DNA from: an uncultured Alphaproteobacteria bacterium
Lineage (GTDB): Bacteria; Pseudomonadota; Alphaproteobacteria; Geminicoccales; Geminicoccaceae
NCBI GenBank assembly: GCA_937926445.1
Contig: CALBAK010000079.1
Coordinates: forward strand, 1 to 52,131
Length of the DNA stretch: 52,131 bases
Reading direction: 5' to 3'
The notes under the pieces were generated by a model that was given only the letters and a program-made list of their open reading frames with translations, ran no database searches and was not told the DNA's origin. Shown piece by piece: positions 8,669 through 17,846 of the stretch. Each line of letters starts with the position of its first letter. Positions within the stretch are counted from its first letter, which is position 1. The position numbers and the translations under genes are program-made.

Positions 8669-9964
8669 TCACAGCCGCAACCGGTCCTGTACCGCCTTGA
8701 ACGCCACGGCGAGCGCGATCGCCGGCCGCCTGAGCCCGTGCAGCGGAATCGGCAGCAGCCGCGCGAGCGGGAAGTCGAGCTCGGCATCGGGCACGCCCGC
8801 GGCCTTGTCGGCCAGCACCCGGCCCATCGCCGTGGCCATGGCGACGCCGCGCCCGTTGTAGCCGGCGGCCGCCACGAGCCCCGGCTCGGGCTCGACCAGC
8901 AAGGGCAAATGGTTCTCGGTCAGGGCGACGAGCCCGCCCCAGGCCCGTTCCCAGGCGAGATCGTCGGGCAGCTGCGGGAACATTCGGAGCGCGAGCCGCC
9001 GCAGCCGCGCCTGGGCGGCGCGGATGCCGCGCGCGCCGAAGGCGCCGCGGCCGCCGATCACGAGCCGGCCCTCGCGGTCGAGCCGAAAATAGACCAAGAG
9101 CCGGCGGGTGTCGGAGGCCGCCTCGCCCCCCGGCAGGATCGAGCGGCGGACGTTGTCCGAGAGCGGCGCGCTCGCGACCTGTACCGAGACCACTGGGACG
9201 AGCGCGCGGGCGAGCCCGGGCAGAAGCCCGTCGCTGTAGCCGTTGGTGCAGACCAGCACCGTGCGCGCTCGGACCGCACCGCGCCGGCTGCGGACGCGCC
9301 AGCCGGCCCCCACCCGTTCGAGCCGCAGCGCCGGCGAGCGGCCGCAGATCCGTGCCCCGGCGCGGATCGCTGCCGACGCCAGGCCGCGGGCATAGGCCAA
9401 AGGCTGCAGGCTGCCGCCGCGCCGATCGAGCAGCCCACCCCGATAGAGTCCCGTGCCGAGGGCGGCGCTCACCGCCCCGCGGTCGAGCCATTCGACCGGT
9501 GCGCCGCGCCGCTGCCACTGCTCGACCCGGGCCCGCTGCAGCCGCACCCCCGCCTCGTCCGGGGCCGGCTGGATCCAGCCCGCCCGCACCGCGGCACAGT
9601 CGATCCCATGCCGGGCGACCAGATCGAAGACGAGATCGGCCGCCTCCGCCGAAAGCCGCACCGCGCGGCGGCCGAAGCTCGGGCCGAGGATCCGCTCGAC
9701 CTCGTCCGGGTCCTCCTTGAGGCCCGGGATCACCTGGCCGCCGTTGCGCCCCGAAGCCCCCCAGCCCGGCTCCCGGGCCTCGAGGAGCACGGTCGCGATG
9801 CCGCGCTCGGCGAGGTGCAGCGCGGCCGAGAGGCCGGTGTAGCCGCCGCCCACGATCGCGACCTCGGCCTCGAGCTCGCCCTCGAGCGGCGGACAGGGCG
9901 GACCGGCCGTTGCCGTGGCGCTCCACAGGCTGTCGGCGAGCTCCGCCCTCTCGTTCTCGATCAT
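8669..9964 (-). CDS. FAD-dependent oxidoreductase (DAO family, gamma-glutamylputrescine oxidase-like)
   Basis: Flavoprotein amine/amino-acid oxidase of about 431 aa. An N-terminal GxGxxG Rossmann motif (EVAIVGGGYTGLSAALHLAERG) is followed by EAREPGWGASGRNGGQVIPGLK, the pattern of PuuB-like oxidases, and the C-terminal FAD contact GLVAAAGYNGRGVAMATAMG is present. It likely oxidises a secondary or primary amine with O2 as acceptor. The gene is divergent from a polyamine-type ABC importer, which fits polyamine or related amine catabolism (inference). Start chosen at the ATG at 9964; the upstream extension to 10162 lacks homology. Confidence 0.85.
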   Translation of the reverse strand: MIENERAELADSLWSATATAGPPCPPLEGELEAEVAIVGGGYTGLSAALHLAERGIATVLLEAREPGWGASGRNGGQVIPGLKEDPDEVERILGPSFGRRAVRLSAEAADLVFDLVARHGIDCAAVRAGWIQPAPDEAGVRLQRARVEQWQRRGAPVEWLDRGAVSAALGTGLYRGGLLDRRGGSLQPLAYARGLASAAIRAGARICGRSPALRLERVGAGWRVRSRRGAVRARTVLVCTNGYSDGLLPGLARALVPVVSVQVASAPLSDNVRRSILPGGEAASDTRRLLVYFRLDREGRLVIGGRGAFGARGIRAAQARLRRLALRMFPQLPDDLAWERAWGGLVALTENHLPLLVEPEPGLVAAAGYNGRGVAMATAMGRVLADKAAGVPDAELDFPLARLLPIPLHGLRRPAIALAVAFKAVQDRLRL

Positions 9965-10006
9965 CGGTCCGAAGCCCGCTCGATAGCTGCCACGCCCGCC
10001 GCCGCC

Positions 10007-10035
10007 TTGCAGGTCTCTCGCCCTCACCCTATCGA
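10007..10035 (+). promoter_or_regulatory. candidate promoter of the polyamine-type ABC operon
   Basis: TTGCAG (10007-10012) and TATCGA (10030-10035) are 17 bases apart in the divergent gap 9965-10079. The binding-protein ATG at 10080 has GAGGAGG upstream. Weak -10; prediction only. Confidence 0.35.
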
Positions 10036-10079
10036 GACCTCGAAGGCTGACAAGAGACGGGAAGAGGAGGCTCGACAGC

Positions 10080-11120
10080 ATGCACCGCACGCTCCTGGCG
10101 GCGGCCGCCGCCCTGGCACTCGGCGTCGGACCGGCGCTGGCCCAGCAGAAGCTCGGCTTCACCTCCTTCGGCGGCGCTTATCAGGAGGCGCAGCGCAAGG
10201 CGCTCCTCGAGCCCGTCGCCAAGGAGCTCGGGATCACTTGGGTCGAGGACACCTTGACCGGCATCGCCGAGGTCCGTGCCCAGGTGCGCGCCGGAGCGGT
10301 GAGCTGGGACATCGTCGATCTCGGTCTCGCCGACTGTGCCGCCGCGCAGAGCGAGGGCCTCCTCGAGCCCCTCGACTATTCGCTGATCTCGACCGAAGGC
10401 TTCGACAAGATGGCCTTCGACACGCACTGGATCGGGATCATCTACTATTCCACCGTGCTCGGCTACTCGACCGAGAAATACAAGGACAAGAAGCCGCGCG
10501 GCTGGAAGGACTTCTGGGACGTCGAGGGCTTCCCCGGGGCCCGCTCGCTGCGCGACTATCCCACTCCCAACCTCGAGATCGCGCTTCTGGTCGACGGCGT
10601 GCCGAAGGACCAGATCTATCGGGTGCTGGCCACCGAGGAGGGGATCGCCCGCGCCTTCGAGAAGCTCGACGCGATCAAGCCGCACATCACGGTCTGGTGG
10701 AAGTCCGGTGCCCAGTCGGCCCAGCTCGCCAAGGACGGCGAGGTCGACATGCTCTCGATCTGGAACGGCCGGCTCGATACCGTGATCAAGGACGGCGCCA
10801 AAGCGGCCTACAGTTACGACGACGGCATTCTCTCGCTCGACTGCCTCGCCATCGTGAAGGGCTCGAAGAACAAGGACCTGGCGATGAAGGCGCTCGCCCG
10901 GATGGTGGCCCCCGACCTGCAGGCCAACATGCCGCTCTACATCAACTACGGACCGACCACCGCCAAGGCCTTCGAAACCGGCAAGATCACGCCCGAGATG
11001 GCGCGGATCAGCCCTTCGAGCCCGGAGAACGCCGCCAAGCAGCTGGTGATCGACGCCCGCTTCTGGGCCGCCAACCGCCAGAAGCTGCAGGAGCGCTGGG
11101 ACTCCTGGAAGACCCGCTGA
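10080..11120 (+). CDS. Spermidine/putrescine-type ABC transporter substrate-binding protein
   Basis: Periplasmic PotD-like type II binding protein, 346 aa, with a clear Sec signal (MHRTLLAAAAALALGVGPALA, cleavage after about residue 21). TSFGGAYQEAQRKALLEPV and WDIVDLGLADCAAAQSEGLLEPLDYS are typical of the PotD/PotF-like family that includes many amine and opine binders. KRPRGW-like KKPRGWKDFWDVEGFPGARSL also matches. First gene of a four-gene importer (SBP, ATPase, two permeases). No clear hairpin follows it, unlike the other binding-protein genes here. Confidence 0.9.
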   Translation: MHRTLLAAAAALALGVGPALAQQKLGFTSFGGAYQEAQRKALLEPVAKELGITWVEDTLTGIAEVRAQVRAGAVSWDIVDLGLADCAAAQSEGLLEPLDYSLISTEGFDKMAFDTHWIGIIYYSTVLGYSTEKYKDKKPRGWKDFWDVEGFPGARSLRDYPTPNLEIALLVDGVPKDQIYRVLATEEGIARAFEKLDAIKPHITVWWKSGAQSAQLAKDGEVDMLSIWNGRLDTVIKDGAKAAYSYDDGILSLDCLAIVKGSKNKDLAMKALARMVAPDLQANMPLYINYGPTTAKAFETGKITPEMARISPSSPENAAKQLVIDARFWAANRQKLQERWDSWKTR

Positions 11121-11151
11121 CGGCGCGGCGAGCCGGCCACCCCCTCTCGGC

Positions 11152-12237
11152 ATGGAGCGGCGCGGCCCGGTCGGGATCCGCTTCGAGGCGGTCTCCAAGC
11201 TCTACGGCGCACACGCCGCGCTCGACCGCGTCTCGCTCGAGGTCGAGCCCGGCGAGTTCCTGACCCTCCTCGGCCCCTCGGGCTCGGGCAAGACCACGCT
11301 CCTCATGGTGCTCGCGGGCTTCACCCGCCCCACCTCGGGGCGGGTACTCGTGGGCGAGCGCGACGTCACCCGCCTGCCGCCGCACCAGCGCGATTTCGGC
11401 GTCGTCTTCCAGAGCTACGCTCTCTTCCCGCACATGACGGTGGCGCAGAACGTCGCCTATCCCTTGCGCATGCGAGGTCGGCCGCGGGCCGAGATCGCCC
11501 GCCGGGTCGAAGAGGCGCTGGCGCTGGTCCGCCTCGACGGCATGGGCGAGCGCCGCCCCGACCAGCTCTCGGGCGGCCAGCGCCAGCGGGTGGCGCTCGC
11601 CCGGGCGATCGTCTTCGAGCCGCGCGTGCTCTTGATGGACGAGCCGCTCTCCGCCCTCGACAAGAAGCTGCGCGAGGCGATGCAGATCGAGATCCGCCGC
11701 CTGCACGAGCGGCTCGGTATCACCACCCTCTACGTCACCCACGACCAGCGCGAGGCCCTGACCCTCTCCGACCGGGTCGCGGTGATCGAGGGCGGCCGCA
11801 TCCGCCAGCTCGACCCGCCCCGCCTCCTCTACGAACAGCCGCGCTCGCGCTTCGTGGCCGAGTTCGTGGGCGAGGCGACGCTCCTGCCGATCGCCCGCGT
11901 GGGCGGCGGGCTCGCCTGGCGCGGCCGGCCCGTCCGCACGACCCGCCCGGTGCCCGAGACCGACCCGCTCTTCCTCGTGCTGCGCCCCGAACGGCTCGAG
12001 CTTTCGCCCGCAGCCGCCGCCCACGGGGCCGAGGCGAACCGATTCGAGGGCATCCTCGAGGATCTGGTCTTCCAGGGCGAGAGCCGGCTCGCCGAGGTCC
12101 GCCTCGAGGACGGCACCATGCTCGCCGTTCGCCTGCCCGCGGGCCCGCGCGGCGAATCGCTCGCCCTCGCCCGCGGCGCGCCCGTGCTCGTCACCGTGGC
12201 ACCCGAAGATGCCGTGCTCGTGGGCGAATTGCCTTGA
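11152..12237 (+). CDS. Polyamine-type ABC transporter ATP-binding protein (PotA-like)
   Basis: ATPase of 361 aa. Walker A GPSGSGKTT is near residue 41, the signature LSGGQRQRVALARAI near 138, Walker B LLMDEPLSALD near 160 and the H-loop in YVTHDQREAL. A C-terminal TOBE-like domain (about 280-355; LRPERLELSP, FQGESRLAEVRL) places it in the CUT1/PotA group. The TGA overlaps the TTG start of the next gene (TTGA), so expression is coupled to the permease. Confidence 0.93.
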   Translation: MERRGPVGIRFEAVSKLYGAHAALDRVSLEVEPGEFLTLLGPSGSGKTTLLMVLAGFTRPTSGRVLVGERDVTRLPPHQRDFGVVFQSYALFPHMTVAQNVAYPLRMRGRPRAEIARRVEEALALVRLDGMGERRPDQLSGGQRQRVALARAIVFEPRVLLMDEPLSALDKKLREAMQIEIRRLHERLGITTLYVTHDQREALTLSDRVAVIEGGRIRQLDPPRLLYEQPRSRFVAEFVGEATLLPIARVGGGLAWRGRPVRTTRPVPETDPLFLVLRPERLELSPAAAAHGAEANRFEGILEDLVFQGESRLAEVRLEDGTMLAVRLPAGPRGESLALARGAPVLVTVAPEDAVLVGELP

Positions 12238-13160
12238 ACCCGGTCCCCACCGCGCCCGAAGCCGTGCCCGCCCTCGCTCCCGCGGCCGCCGAAGAGACCG
12301 CCGCCGCCCTCGCCCGCGACGCCCGCCGCGAGCGGCGTGCGGCCCTGGCCCTCGCCCTGCCGGCCCTCCTCCTCGTGGGCCTCGTGGCGCTTCTGCCCAC
12401 CCTCTGGCTCTTCGGCCTCTCGCTGGTCGAAGGCGAGAGCCTCTCGCTCGCCCATTACCGCCGCCTGATCGAAGAGGAGTCCTACCGGCGGATCTTCTGG
12501 ACGACCTTCGAGATCGCGGCCGTCGTCACCCTCCTCGCGGCCGTCCTCGGATATCCCCTCGCCTATTGGCTCTCGCGCCTGAGCGAGCCCTGGGCCGGGC
12601 TCGGCCTCGTGCTGGTCCTGGTGCCGTTCTGGACCTCGCTTCTGGTGCGCACCTACGCCTGGCTCGTGCTCCTCCAGCGCCGCGGCCTCGTGAACCAGTG
12701 GCTCCTCGCTCTGGGGCTGATCGAGGAGCCCTTGCGCCTCGTCCACAACTGGACCGGCACGGTGATCGGGATGCTCCACATCCTCCTCCCCTTCCTGGTA
12801 CTGCCGACTTACGCGAGCCTCAAGGCGATCGACCCCGCCTATCCGGCCGCCGCGGCGAGCCTCGGGGCCTCGCCGGTCAAGGCCTTCTGGACCGTCCTCT
12901 TCCCGCTCTCGCTGCCGGGCTTGCTCGCGGGCTGCCTTTTGGTGTTCGTCCTCGCCCTCGGCTTCTACGTGACACCGGCGATCCTCGGCGGCGGCCGGGT
13001 CCTCATGGTCGCCATGAAGGTCCAGGAGAACGCCGGCCTCTATCTCGACTGGGGGGCCGCCTCCGCCCTCGCCGTCGTCCTCCTCCTGGCCACGCTCGTG
13101 ATCTTCGCGCTGCTCGCCCGGCTCGTGCCGATCGAGCGCCTGCTGGTGGGCCGCTCGTGA
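12234..13160 (+). CDS. Polyamine-type ABC transporter permease (PotB-like)
   Basis: Inner-membrane permease, 308 aa with six predicted helices after an Ala/Pro-rich cytoplasmic N-terminus. The start is a TTG overlapping the previous stop; no ATG precedes the first helix. The coupling EAA loop is AAASLGASPVKAFWTVLFPLSLPGLLAG. VLVPFWTSLLVRTYAWLVLLQ is typical of PotB. The end overlaps the PotC-like gene by four bases (GTGA). Confidence 0.9.
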   Translation: MNPVPTAPEAVPALAPAAAEETAAALARDARRERRAALALALPALLLVGLVALLPTLWLFGLSLVEGESLSLAHYRRLIEEESYRRIFWTTFEIAAVVTLLAAVLGYPLAYWLSRLSEPWAGLGLVLVLVPFWTSLLVRTYAWLVLLQRRGLVNQWLLALGLIEEPLRLVHNWTGTVIGMLHILLPFLVLPTYASLKAIDPAYPAAAASLGASPVKAFWTVLFPLSLPGLLAGCLLVFVLALGFYVTPAILGGGRVLMVAMKVQENAGLYLDWGAASALAVVLLLATLVIFALLARLVPIERLLVGRS

Positions 13161-13951
13161 GCGGCGAGACCCGGATCTCGCCCCTGCGACGGGCCTGGCT
13201 CGCCGCTCTGGCCCTGCTCGTCCTCGCCTTCCTCGTCCTGCCGGTCTTCATCGTCCTGCCGATGAGCTTCTCCGACAGCCAGTATCTCGAGTTCCCGCCG
13301 CGCGCCTGGTCGCTGCGCTGGTACCGCGCCTATCTCGGCTCGAGCGACTGGATGGCGGCGACCCGCGTCTCGCTCCTGGCCGCTCTTCTCACCACGGCGC
13401 TCGCCACCCCGCTCGGCCTCGCGGCCGCCTGGGGCCTGCACCGAGCCGGCGGGCGGACCGCCCGGCTGATCCGCACGGCCCTCGTGGCCCCGCTCGTCGT
13501 GCCCGTGATCATCCTCGCGATCGGCGTCTTCTACCTCTATGTCCGCCTCGGTCTCGTGAACACGCTTTCGGGCCTCGTCCTCGCGCACACGGCCCTCGCG
13601 CTCCCCTTCGTGCTCGTCCTGATCGACGCGGGCCTGCGCCGCATCGACCTCGACCAGGAGCGGGTCGCGCGCTCGCTCGGTGCCCCGCCGCTTCGCGCCT
13701 TCGCGACCGTCGTCCTGCCCCAGCTCGAGCCCTCGCTCGTGGCGGCGGCGCTGCTCGCCTTCGTCACCTCGCTCGACGAAGTGGTGGTGGCTCTCTTCGT
13801 CTCGGGCGGGCCCATGGCGACGCTCACCCGACGCATGTTCACGGGCCTGCGCGATCAGGTCGATCCCACGATCGCCGCGATCTCCTCGCTCCTGATTCTC
13901 CTTTCGGTCGGCCTTTTGGGCCTCGCTCAGCTCCTGCTGCGCCGCCGCTGA
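13157..13951 (+). CDS. Polyamine-type ABC transporter permease (PotC-like)
   Basis: Second permease, 264 aa from the GTG at 13157. FIVLPMSFSDSQYLEFPPRAWSLRWY is characteristic of PotC-type proteins, and the EAA loop VARSLGAPPLRAFATVVLPQLEPSLVAAALLAF is intact. Six membrane segments are expected. The open frame runs far upstream but overlaps the other transporter genes there without homology. Last gene of the operon. Confidence 0.9.
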   Translation: MSGETRISPLRRAWLAALALLVLAFLVLPVFIVLPMSFSDSQYLEFPPRAWSLRWYRAYLGSSDWMAATRVSLLAALLTTALATPLGLAAAWGLHRAGGRTARLIRTALVAPLVVPVIILAIGVFYLYVRLGLVNTLSGLVLAHTALALPFVLVLIDAGLRRIDLDQERVARSLGAPPLRAFATVVLPQLEPSLVAAALLAFVTSLDEVVVALFVSGGPMATLTRRMFTGLRDQVDPTIAAISSLLILLSVGLLGLAQLLLRRR

Positions 13952-14032
13952 GAGCAGCCGAGCGAGCCCGCGGGCGCGCCGGCCGAGCGTCCGGCGTCGG
14001 TCCGCCATGCCCCGCTCGCGCGAGCGAGCCCC

Positions 14033-14061
14033 TTGCGGGTCTTGTCCTCGGGGGCTACGAT
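14033..14061 (+). promoter_or_regulatory. candidate promoter of the phytanoyl-CoA-dioxygenase-like gene
   Basis: TTGCGG (14033-14038) and TACGAT (14056-14061) are exactly 17 bases apart. The last base of the -10 is the first base of the palindrome at 14061-14074, so a repressor bound there would block open-complex formation or early elongation. Confidence 0.45.
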
Positions 14062-14074
14062 GGAAACGTTTCCA
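14061..14074. promoter_or_regulatory. LacI-family-type operator (perfect 14-bp palindrome)
   Basis: TGGAAACGTTTCCA is a perfect palindrome with the central CG and AAACGTTT core typical of LacI/GalR-family operators. It directly follows a promoter candidate and precedes the ATG at 14092. The only LacI-family gene in the window is at 19034-20041; a related site lies beside it at 19000-19013. Confidence 0.7.
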
Positions 14075-14091
14075 TAAGGGAGCTACGGCCC

Positions 14092-15000
14092 ATGATCAGC
14101 GAGGCGCAGGTCGAACGGTACCGCCGGGACGGGTTCGTCGTGGTCGAGAACGTGCTGAGCCCGGCCGAGGTGGCCGAGCTCCGCGCGGTGACCGACGAGC
14201 TCGTCGAGAAGGCGCGCCATGTCCGCACCCACACCGAGATCTACGATCTCGAGGACAGCCACACGCCCGAGGAGCCGCGGGTCCGCCGCATCAAGACCCC
14301 GCACAAGGTCCACCCCGTCTTCGATCGGGTGATGCGCCACCCCCGCATCCTCGCGATCCTGCAGAAGCTCGTGGCGCCCGCGATCCGCTTCGACACCTCC
14401 AAGCTCAACATGAAGGCCGCGGGCTACGGGGCCGCCGTCGAATGGCACCAGGACTGGGCCTTCTACCCGCACACCAACGACGATCTGGCCGCGGTCGGCG
14501 TCTTCATGGACGACGTCGCCCTCGAGAACGGCCCGCTCCTGTGCATCCCCGGGACCCACAAGGGCCCGATCTTCGATCATCACGACGACGAGGGCCGTTT
14601 CTGCGGGGCGATGGACCCGGAGCGGCGCGAGGTCGACTACGCGGCGGCCGTGCCCTGTCTCGGCCCCGCCGGCTCGATCTCGATCCACCACGCCCGCACG
14701 GTGCACGGTTCGGCCGTCAACACCTCGAGCCGGCCGCGCCGGCTCCTCCTGTTCCAGTACCGCGCCGCCGACGCCTGGCCGCTCGTACCCGCCCTCATGC
14801 CCGAGAGCATGGAGGAATGGAACGCGCTCCTGCTCTGCGGCACGACCGATCCGGTGGCGCCGCGCCTCGAGCCCGTGCCGGTCCGTCTGCCGCTGCCGCC
14901 GGCCCGCCATCAGGGCTCGATCTACGAGAACCAGCGCTCCTTGAAGCACAGCTACTTCGGCACGGCCGAGGCGCCCAAGAAGGTCCCGCTGCACGCCTGA
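14092..15000 (+). CDS. Phytanoyl-CoA dioxygenase (PhyH) family protein
   Basis: Fe(II)/2-oxoglutarate-dependent oxygenase, 302 aa, cytoplasmic. The iron triad is visible: H-x-D in VEWHQDWAFYPH (about residues 118-120) and the distal His in TVHGSAVN, followed by RPRRLLLFQY with the Arg expected to bind 2-oxoglutarate. The family hydroxylates varied small molecules (phytanoyl-CoA, ectoine and others), so the substrate cannot be named. It appears monocistronic and sits behind a LacI-type operator. A GGGAGC ribosome site lies upstream. Confidence 0.87.
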   Translation: MISEAQVERYRRDGFVVVENVLSPAEVAELRAVTDELVEKARHVRTHTEIYDLEDSHTPEEPRVRRIKTPHKVHPVFDRVMRHPRILAILQKLVAPAIRFDTSKLNMKAAGYGAAVEWHQDWAFYPHTNDDLAAVGVFMDDVALENGPLLCIPGTHKGPIFDHHDDEGRFCGAMDPERREVDYAAAVPCLGPAGSISIHHARTVHGSAVNTSSRPRRLLLFQYRAADAWPLVPALMPESMEEWNALLLCGTTDPVAPRLEPVPVRLPLPPARHQGSIYENQRSLKHSYFGTAEAPKKVPLHA

Positions 15001-15019
15001 GAGCCCGCGAGGCACGCTT

Positions 15020-15038
15020 CCGCCCGGCCTCCGGGCGG
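15020..15038 (+). terminator. hairpin after the PhyH-family gene
   Basis: CCGCCCGG (15020-15027), loop CCT, CCGGGCGG (15031-15038): a perfect 8-bp stem 20 bases after the stop codon. Only a poor T-run follows (CCGTTGTCC), so it may terminate weakly or protect the 3' end. Confidence 0.4.
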
Positions 15039-15103
15039 TGGCGCCCCGTTGTCCCCGGCCGCACCCGGTTTATCATTTGCCAGAAGCCCTGCGGGAGCGG
15101 GTG

Positions 15104-15952
15104 ATGCCGGGGATGCGAGGGACGGGCGGGCGGCTTCTCGCGAGCGTGCTGGTCCTGGGCCAGCTCGCCTGGCTCGAGGTCGGCACGGCCGCCTACGCCT
15201 TGACGGCGAGAGAGCCCGCCCTCTCGACCGGCGCCGCGAGCCCGCCGGCCGCCGCGGCGAGCCCGCCTGTCGGTTCGAGCGGCTCCGAGCCGGGCCCGCG
15301 CGCCATGCCCGGGGCCGCGGCCGGCCGCATCCTCCGCTGCGAGAGCGACGGAACCTATCGCCGCTGCCCGACCGATACTTCGGCCGGTGTAGTGCTCGTG
15401 CGCGAGCTCTCTGCCGGCCGCTGCGCCGCCCGCTCGACCTGGGGGTTCGATGCCGGCGGGATCTGGGTCGACAGGGGCTGTCGGGCCGAGTTCCGGGTCG
15501 CTACCGCGGCCGACGCGCCGCAACCGACCGAGCGCTCGGGCGACAGTGCGGGTGCGCCCGGCGAGGCCGGCGGCACCGCCGAGCGCGGCGGCAGTGGCGA
15601 GGGCGGGAACGGCGGGATCGACAGCGGGACGGCGCTTTTGATCCTGGGCGCCCTCGTGGCGGGAGGTGCAGCCGCCGCCCTCCTCTCGGGTGCCGAGAAG
15701 GAGAAGGCCGGCAAGCGCGAAGGGATCCGGGCCTGCGAGCGGCGGCTCGACCGGCTCGTGCGCGAGCGCGGCGGCCGCGGGGCGAAACTCGCCGAGATCG
15801 AGCGAGCCCGGGTCCAGGACCGGGTCCTCGAGATCGACGCCCGCGCCCGGGCCGACTGGCGCCGCGGCAGCCGCCGCGGCTTCGTCGCGTGCTGGGTCGA
15901 TCTGCGCGGCCGTCCCGAAGTTCGCCGCCTCCGCCAGGACGGTCTCTGGTGA
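15104..15952 (+). CDS. DUF3011 domain-containing membrane/secreted protein
   Basis: 282 aa, function unknown. An N-terminal hydrophobic segment (about residues 10-33) looks like a signal peptide or anchor. A DUF3011-like domain follows (about 65-130): LRCESDGTYRRCP, then WGFDAGGIWVDRGCRAEF with paired Cys, typical of this extracytoplasmic family. Next come a Gly/Ser-rich linker, a second hydrophobic segment (TALLILGALVAGGAAAALL) and a charged C-terminal domain of about 90 residues with two Cys. The ATG at 15104 follows GGGAGCGG; the GTG directly before it is equally possible. It stands alone between PhyH and the convergent TRAP operon. Confidence 0.72.
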   Translation: MPGMRGTGGRLLASVLVLGQLAWLEVGTAAYALTAREPALSTGAASPPAAAASPPVGSSGSEPGPRAMPGAAAGRILRCESDGTYRRCPTDTSAGVVLVRELSAGRCAARSTWGFDAGGIWVDRGCRAEFRVATAADAPQPTERSGDSAGAPGEAGGTAERGGSGEGGNGGIDSGTALLILGALVAGGAAAALLSGAEKEKAGKREGIRACERRLDRLVRERGGRGAKLAEIERARVQDRVLEIDARARADWRRGSRRGFVACWVDLRGRPEVRRLRQDGLW

Positions 15953-15958
15953 AGTCCC

Positions 15959-17272
15959 TCACCCCCCGAGCGAGGGGAGCCAGAGGGCGATCTCGGGGAA
16001 GAGGAGAACGATCGAGAGGCCCACGACCTGCAGGCCGATGAAGGGCCAGACCGAGGCGAAGATCTCCTGCAGGCTCACATCCGGCGGTGCCACCCCCTTG
16101 AGATAGAAAGCGGCCGGGCCGAAGGGTGGGGTCAAATAGCTCACCTGCATGTTCATACAGAACAGCACCCCGAACCAGACCGGATCGTAGCCCAGGGCTT
16201 TGATCACCGGAACGAAGATCGGCATGGTCAAGAGACAGATGCCGATCCAGTCGATGATGCACCCCAACACGAGCAGGATCGCCATCATCACGAGGACGAT
16301 GCCGAGCGGCGGCAGCGGCAGGCCGGCGATCATGCCCCTGAGATAGCCCGTGCCACCCATGATGTTGTAGATACCGATGAAGGCATTCGCGCCGAGCGTC
16401 AGCCAGATGATCACACCCACCGTGGTCATCGTCTGAACGAGCGCGCCTTTGAGCATGTCGAGGGAGAGTTCGCGCCGCAGTGCCGCGGACAGGAGTGCAC
16501 CCACGCAACCCACGCCGGCCGATTCGGTGACCGAGGCGATGCCGCCATAGATCGAGCCCAAGACCCAGACGATGATCAGGATCGGCAGGATCAGGCCCCT
16601 GAGGAGCCGGAGCTTCTCGGCGAGCGGCACGGCCAGCTCCTCGGCCGGGGCGGGTGGGCCGAGGGCCGGGTTCAGCCAACAGCGCAGCATCACGTAGCCG
16701 ACATAGAGCGAGCCCAGGAGCAGGCCCGGCAGGACCGCCGCCAGGAACAGATCGCCGATCGAGACCCCGGCCGTGAGCCCGTAGACGAGGAGCACGACCG
16801 AGGGCGGGATCATCGTGCCGAGCGAGCCGCCCGCACAGATGACCCCGATCGCGAGCTTGCGGTCGTAGCCGAGGCGCAGCATCTGGGGGAGTGCGATCAG
16901 GCCCAGCAGCACGACCTCGCCGCCGATGATGCCGGTCATGGCGGCCATCACGATCGCCACGAGCGTGGTCTGCACCGCCACCCCGCCGGGCAGCCGCCCC
17001 GCCAAGAGCCGCATCGCGTCGTAGAGATCCTTGGCAACCCCGGAACGTTCGAGGATACAGGCCATCAAGACGAAGAGCGGCACCGCCACGAAGACGTATT
17101 CGGAGACGAAGCCGTAGACCCGGCTCGCCACGAGCGGCAGGCCCATGGGCCCGAGCCAGGCGAGCGTACAGGTCACGGCGATCGCCATCGTGATCCAGGC
17201 GAGCGGCACGCCCGCCAGCATCAAGAGCAGCATCGCCCCAACGACGAGCAGGGTGATCGTCTCGATCGTCAC
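15959..17272 (-). CDS. TRAP transporter large permease (DctM type)
   Basis: Twelve-helix TRAP permease subunit, 437 aa, starting at a GTG with GAGGA upstream. The family pattern is clear: VPLFVLMACILERSGVAKDLYDAM, GIIGGEVVLLGLIALPQMLRLGYDRKLAIG, GGSLGTMIPPSVVLLVYG and GCIIDWIGICLLTMPIFVPVI. It carries solute across the inner membrane using an ion gradient, together with the DctQ and DctP subunits encoded upstream. The end faces the DUF3011 gene, only six bases away. Confidence 0.94.
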   Translation of the reverse strand: MTIETITLLVVGAMLLLMLAGVPLAWITMAIAVTCTLAWLGPMGLPLVASRVYGFVSEYVFVAVPLFVLMACILERSGVAKDLYDAMRLLAGRLPGGVAVQTTLVAIVMAAMTGIIGGEVVLLGLIALPQMLRLGYDRKLAIGVICAGGSLGTMIPPSVVLLVYGLTAGVSIGDLFLAAVLPGLLLGSLYVGYVMLRCWLNPALGPPAPAEELAVPLAEKLRLLRGLILPILIIVWVLGSIYGGIASVTESAGVGCVGALLSAALRRELSLDMLKGALVQTMTTVGVIIWLTLGANAFIGIYNIMGGTGYLRGMIAGLPLPPLGIVLVMMAILLVLGCIIDWIGICLLTMPIFVPVIKALGYDPVWFGVLFCMNMQVSYLTPPFGPAAFYLKGVAPPDVSLQEIFASVWPFIGLQVVGLSIVLLFPEIALWLPSLGG

Positions 17273-17320
17273 GCGGCTATCCTCTTCTCGTCGTCGACGC
17301 TGTCGGGACAGGCGCCGCCC

Positions 17321-17803
17321 TCAGGGCGCGCCCTTGCGGCCGGTGTGCAAGAGACGCAGGAGATTCGCCACGAGCTGCAGGAAGACGAGGACCGCCGCCA
17401 CGAAGATCAGCGGCTTGATGATCGCCGGCGCGGGCGAGTTCCAGGCACTGCCGGTCCGCTCGACGATCGTGACCGCCCGCACCCCGGGCCGCCAGGCCGC
17501 CCAGGCGAGGCCGGCCATGGCGACCAGGCCGACCAGGTTGGCGAACAGGGCGAGCGCGTGGCGCAGGCGCGGCGGGGCGAACTGGCGGAGCGAGGTGATG
17601 GCGATGTGCGCTTCCTTCTGCGTGACGAAGCCGCCGGCCAGGAGATAGCCGATGCCGCAGAGCAGGATGGTGAGCTCGAAAGCCCAGTCGGTGGGCGCGT
17701 TGAAGAGGTAGCGCATCACCACCTCGTAGGCCGTGACGAACACGGCCAGGAGGTAGAGCCAGGCGAGCCCCTCGCCGAGCCGGCGATTGAGCCGATCGAT
17801 CAC
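17321..17803 (-). CDS. TRAP transporter small permease (DctQ type)
   Basis: Four-helix small permease, 160 aa, starting at a GTG preceded by GGAGGA. YEVVMRYLFNAPTDWAFELTILLCGIGYLLAGG is a typical DctQ stretch with the conserved Arg/Trp region, and the LTILLCGIGYL helix and the following KEAHIAITSL match. It lies between the binding-protein and large-permease genes, the common P-Q-M order. Confidence 0.88.
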   Translation of the reverse strand: MIDRLNRRLGEGLAWLYLLAVFVTAYEVVMRYLFNAPTDWAFELTILLCGIGYLLAGGFVTQKEAHIAITSLRQFAPPRLRHALALFANLVGLVAMAGLAWAAWRPGVRAVTIVERTGSAWNSPAPAIIKPLIFVAAVLVFLQLVANLLRLLHTGRKGAP

Positions 17804-17846
17804 CCGCGCGTCCTCCTCGCCTCGGGCCGGTGAGCCGAGCCGCGAT